A stretch of 7,631 nucleotides of DNA from an uncultured Victivallales bacterium (GTDB lineage: Bacteria; Verrucomicrobiota; Lentisphaeria; Oligosphaerales; JAFGRS01): positions 1-7,631 of the forward strand of contig CAILKC010000713.1 of NCBI GenBank assembly GCA_903834675.1, written 5' to 3'. Shown one piece after another: positions 5,148 through 7,631 of this stretch. The position numbers were made by a program, and so were the translations under genes. The notes under the pieces are model-generated. The model saw only the letters and a program-made list of their open reading frames with translations, searched no databases and had not been told where the DNA came from. How positions within the stretch are numbered: position 1 is the first letter of the stretch; every line of letters starts with the position of its first letter.

Positions 5148-6416
5148 CTATGCTTGCCAGTTGCCGCGGGTGAAGTCGGGGAAGGGCAGGGGCAGGTTAT
5201 CCCAGGCCACGGAGATATCGGAGAGTGGGCCGGGGGCGCTCCAGGCGGCGGCCTCGTAGACATCCGAGTCCGGCGGCTGGCCCTGGCGGAAGAGTTGGAT
5301 CAGGCGGTAGTTCATGATGAAGTCCATGCCGCCATGCCCGCCGAGTTTGCGTGCCAGTTCGCCCTGTTCCTTCCAGATCGGGTGTTCGTACTCGGCCTTG
5401 AATTCGGCGAGGGGTTTCCAGTCATGGGTGTCCTGGCCATCCAGGAAGATGCGGGGCGGGTAGTCGCAGAAGGTGCCTTTGGTTCCGGCCACGAGGTTGA
5501 GTCGGCTATAGGGCCGTGGGGTGACCACATCGTGTTGCAGGAGGATGGTCCGGCCGAGGGCGGTCTGGATCAGGGCTGAGTTCATGTCGCCGCAGGTGTA
5601 GGTTTCGGCGCGTTTGGGGTTATCGGCGGGCAAGCGGCGGTCGCGGTATTCTTCGAGTGATGCCTGGCGGCTGCTCATGGCAACGAGGCGGGTGAAGCGG
5701 TCGCCGCGATGGATGTCCATGTAGCGAGCGACGGGGCCGAGGCCGTGGGTGGGATAGAGGTTGCCATTGCGGGTCTGGTGCGGTTCGCGGCGCCAGAGGC
5801 CCTCGTTGGCGTCGGCCAGCAGGGTGTCGCGCAGTTGGTGAATGTAGGCCGCCTCGCCATGGGTGATGGTTCCCAGCAGCCCGGCGCGGATCAGGTTGAG
5901 CACCAGCATCTCAGCGTACTCGTAACAGCAGTTCTCCAGCATGATGCAGTGCCGCCGCGTGCGTTCGGAGGTATCCACCAGGCGCCAGCAGTCCGTCAGG
6001 GTGGTGGCGGCGGGGACCTCGACCGCGGCGTGTTTGCCGCATTCCATGGCCCAGAGCGCCTGGGGCACATGCGCATCCCATGGGGTGCAGATGTAGACCA
6101 GGTCGACGTCGTCGCGCTCGCACAGCCGCTGCCAGTCAGCCTCGATGGCGGGAGTCGGCTGGCCGGCCTTTTCGACGCGTTCGCGAGCCTGCTGTGCATG
6201 GGCGTCGCGGAGATCGCTGATGGCGGTGATCCGGGCGCCTTCCACGGCGAGCACTTCGTTCACCTGGCTCCTGCCGCGTCCGCCGACCCCGATGAAGCCG
6301 ATGCGGACGAGGTCGCGTTTCTCAAAGGGCACGCCTCTCATCGTGGCGCCTTGCGAGGGTGGGGTCGCGTTCACGAAAGCGAGCGCCTCCGCCGCGGTAT
6401 TGCCGATCTCGCTCAT
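5148..6416 (-). CDS. GH109-type glycosidase/oxidoreductase of the Gfo/Idh/MocA superfamily
   Basis: This is a 422-residue protein with an N-terminal Rossmann domain: RIGFIGVGGRGRSQ (38-51) binds NAD(P), and an acidic residue (D68) ends the second strand. VYICTPWDAHVPQAL (107-121) and GKHAAVEVPAATT (127-139) follow, the latter replacing the EKP motif of ordinary family members. MLENCCYEY (159-167) and GNLYPTHGLGPVARYMDIHRG (218-238) are hallmarks of GH109, whose founder is an alpha-N-acetylgalactosaminidase using bound NAD to oxidise C3 transiently before glycoside elimination. Y221 and H224 in YPTHG fit the expected active-site residues. No signal peptide or twin-arginine motif is seen, so a cytoplasmic location is likely, unlike many GH109 homologues. 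The ATG at 6416 has GGAG 8 nt upstream; an overlapping GTG at 6437 is less likely. It follows an AKR gene by 17 nt. GH109 membership is fairly sure, its substrate is not. Confidence 0.82.
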   Translation of the reverse strand: MSEIGNTAAEALAFVNATPPSQGATMRGVPFEKRDLVRIGFIGVGGRGRSQVNEVLAVEGARITAISDLRDAHAQQARERVEKAGQPTPAIEADWQRLCERDDVDLVYICTPWDAHVPQALWAMECGKHAAVEVPAATTLTDCWRLVDTSERTRRHCIMLENCCYEYAEMLVLNLIRAGLLGTITHGEAAYIHQLRDTLLADANEGLWRREPHQTRNGNLYPTHGLGPVARYMDIHRGDRFTRLVAMSSRQASLEEYRDRRLPADNPKRAETYTCGDMNSALIQTALGRTILLQHDVVTPRPYSRLNLVAGTKGTFCDYPPRIFLDGQDTHDWKPLAEFKAEYEHPIWKEQGELARKLGGHGGMDFIMNYRLIQLFRQGQPPDSDVYEAAAWSAPGPLSDISVAWDNLPLPFPDFTRGNWQA

Positions 6417-6424
6417 GCCGGTTT

Positions 6425-6428
6425 CTCC
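6425..6428 (-). promoter_or_regulatory. Ribosome binding site of the GH109-type gene
   Basis: GGAG with an 8-nt spacer selects ATG 6416 over the GTG at 6437. Its placement relative to the previous stop codon is identical to that at the AKR-UroD junction. Confidence 0.65.
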
Positions 6429-6433
6429 ATACG

Positions 6434-7315
6434 TCACACACCGACGCCGAACTCAGCCTTGAAGTCGCGCCAGATCTCGGGGGGAACGGGTATCAGGGCT
6501 TCGCGGCAGACCTCTTCGACGTGTCCCGGCGTCCCGGGTCCCACGATCACGATACCCTCGATGGGCGCGGCCAGGGCGAAGTGCAGGGCCAGATGACGGA
6601 GGTTCATCCCCCGCTTCTCGCACCAGGCCCACATGTCATGGGCACGCGGGTTGTCTTTGGGTTCAAGGCCGGACAGGGTACCCGACCAGCAGCCGAAGAC
6701 GCTGGCCAGTTCGACGCCGACGTCGTGCTGGCGGGCCAGGGGCAGAGTATCCTTGGCCGCGGACTGGTCGAGGAGGGTGTAGTCCAGGAAGGTCAGCACG
6801 ATCTCCAGGTGGCCGGTTTCGATGGCACGGCGGTGATGCTCGTGGTCGCGACAGCCGATGCCGACGTGGCCGATGAGGCCCTGGTCTTTCATCTTCAGGA
6901 GTTCATCCAAGGCGAAGCCGGGGGACAGGGGTATCCCGACGTCGGTGGGGTCGTGGATGAGCACGGCATCGAGGTAGTCAGTGCGGAGCAGGCGCAGGCT
7001 ATTCTCGACGCTCCAGCGCGTGCCCTCGGCGGTGTAGTCGCCGCGCCGCGCCGGGTTGGTGCCGGTCTTGGTTTGCAGGTAGACTTTGTCACGCCAACCG
7101 CCTTGGAGGGCGAGTCCGACCCGCCTTTCGCTCTCGCCGTAGCCGGTGGACGTATCGAGGTAGTTGACCCCGTGGTCGATGGCGAGGCGAATGCCCTGTA
7201 TGGCGTTCTCGTCGGTACGGTCGGCCATGCCCATGCGGGCACAGCCCAGGCCGATCTCCGTGGCTCGAATCTCGGTCCGGCCCAGCCGGCGCAGTGCGAA
7301 TGGCTTCGTGGACAT
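6434..7315 (-). CDS. Aldo/keto reductase, L-fucose/D-threo-aldose dehydrogenase-like
   Basis: This 293-residue AKR starts MSTKPFALRRLGRTEIRATE. The catalytic residues are all present: D54 and Y59 in LDTSTGYGESERRVG, K83 in LQTKTGT, and H121 in LDAVLIHDP. The segment LTFLDYTLLDQSAAKDTLPLA strongly recalls the YTLLDQ region of L-fucose/D-threo-aldose 1-dehydrogenases and related pyridoxal dehydrogenases, which oxidise aldose to lactone; this placement is a motif judgement, not a search. IVIVGPGTPGHVEEV near the end fits the cofactor-binding loop. The ATG at 7315 is chosen because it starts just before the first barrel strand; the preceding frame to 7441 is Arg-rich and unlike protein. The Shine-Dalgarno is weak (GGGA 5 nt away, GGAG 14 nt away). 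It is the first gene of the cluster; no clear promoter is seen upstream. Confidence 0.9.
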   Translation of the reverse strand: MSTKPFALRRLGRTEIRATEIGLGCARMGMADRTDENAIQGIRLAIDHGVNYLDTSTGYGESERRVGLALQGGWRDKVYLQTKTGTNPARRGDYTAEGTRWSVENSLRLLRTDYLDAVLIHDPTDVGIPLSPGFALDELLKMKDQGLIGHVGIGCRDHEHHRRAIETGHLEIVLTFLDYTLLDQSAAKDTLPLARQHDVGVELASVFGCWSGTLSGLEPKDNPRAHDMWAWCEKRGMNLRHLALHFALAAPIEGIVIVGPGTPGHVEEVCREALIPVPPEIWRDFKAEFGVGV

Positions 7316-7483
7316 GGGATTCCCAAGCTCTCCAGCCCGGCGGGCCGACTGCCGAAGCGTGTGTCGATGATCGGTGTTGCCCCGTCGCGGTTCACCGTGC
7401 CTCAACCGCAGCCCAGGGGCAATACCGACCGGCCGACGCATACCGTAATGCAGCCGCTGGCGGCTGCCATCTGTGGCGGCCGG
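7316..7483. other. Upstream region of the four-gene cluster
   Basis: No gene is supported here, and no well-spaced -35/-10 pair is recognisable on the minus strand; the GC-rich sequence may use a non-standard promoter. An 18-bp inverted repeat, GCAGCCGC-TG-GCGGCTGC (7450-7467), lies about 135 bp before the AKR start. It could be an operator or a degenerate neighbour of the 56-bp array that follows. Confidence 0.4.
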
Positions 7484-7631
7484 GGAATGGAGCGGCCGCG
7501 GCTGGCGGCCAGAGCCGAGCCGACGCTCGGCGGTCCCAGGGAATGGAGCGGCCGCGGCTCGCGGCCAGAGCCGAGCCGACGCTCGGCGGTCCCAGGGAAT
7601 GGAGCGGCCGTGGCTGGCGGCCAGAGCCGAG
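7484..7631. repeat. 56-bp tandem repeat array, 2.6 copies, continuing past the window
   Basis: Units start at 7484, 7540 and 7596 with GGAATGGAGCGG; the third is cut by the window end. Copies differ at only two positions in the visible part. Each unit contains two hairpins: GGCCGC/GCGGCC with a 5-nt loop (unit positions 11-27), and GCCGAGC/GCTCGGC with a CGAC loop (31-48). The period is not a multiple of three, so this is not a protein repeat. There are no variable spacers, which excludes a CRISPR array. Confidence 0.92.

Noticed and set aside
7316..7441. N-terminal extension of the first AKR
   Set aside because: The 42 extra residues are Arg-rich and unlike any AKR N-terminus; the family normally starts at the ATG at 7315.
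7484..7631. CRISPR array
   Set aside because: The units are contiguous and nearly identical, with no unique spacers, and no cas gene is present.

Overview
The window is high-GC bacterial DNA (about two thirds G+C by eye). Its gene mix resembles carbohydrate-degrading, largely uncultured phyla such as Armatimonadota, Planctomycetota, Verrucomicrobiota or Hydrogenedentota: a parallel beta-helix carbohydrate-active protein, a GH109-type member of the Gfo/Idh/MocA superfamily, two aldo/keto reductases and a UroD-like enzyme. The intergenic DNA carries GC-rich palindromic repeats. The phylum assignment is an inference; there is no rRNA or marker gene here.

Layout. Positions 1-1722 (+) hold the 3' part of a beta-helix protein gene whose start lies outside the window. 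Positions 1723-2144 form a gap between convergent genes, containing 1.6 copies of a 166-bp-period repeat and a hairpin. Positions 2145-2824 (-) encode a type II toxin-antitoxin pair: a ribbon-helix-helix antitoxin followed by a PIN-domain toxin, overlapping by 13 nt. They share one recognisable promoter, which contains palindromes and seems to start transcription almost at the antitoxin ATG. Positions 2949-7315 (-) are a four-gene same-strand cluster, in transcription order AKR (6434-7315), GH109-type oxidoreductase (5148-6416), AKR (4070-5017), UroD-family protein (2949-4052). Each AKR is followed by its downstream gene after exactly 17 nt; a 130-nt gap with a 9-bp tandem repeat divides the cluster into two gene pairs. 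Positions 7484-7631 hold a 56-bp tandem array that runs off the window end.

How the genes may work together. GH109 enzymes cleave glycosides by transient NAD-dependent oxidation at C3. AKRs oxidise or reduce sugars; the 6434-7315 protein resembles the L-fucose/D-threo-aldose dehydrogenase group. UroD-like proteins lacking the haem-pathway signature include corrinoid-linked methyltransferases. A cytoplasmic pathway for an amino, deoxy or O-methylated sugar released by the beta-helix protein is a reasonable hypothesis, but no substrate can be read from sequence alone. The toxin-antitoxin pair and repeats look like ordinary accessory DNA between the two metabolic blocks.
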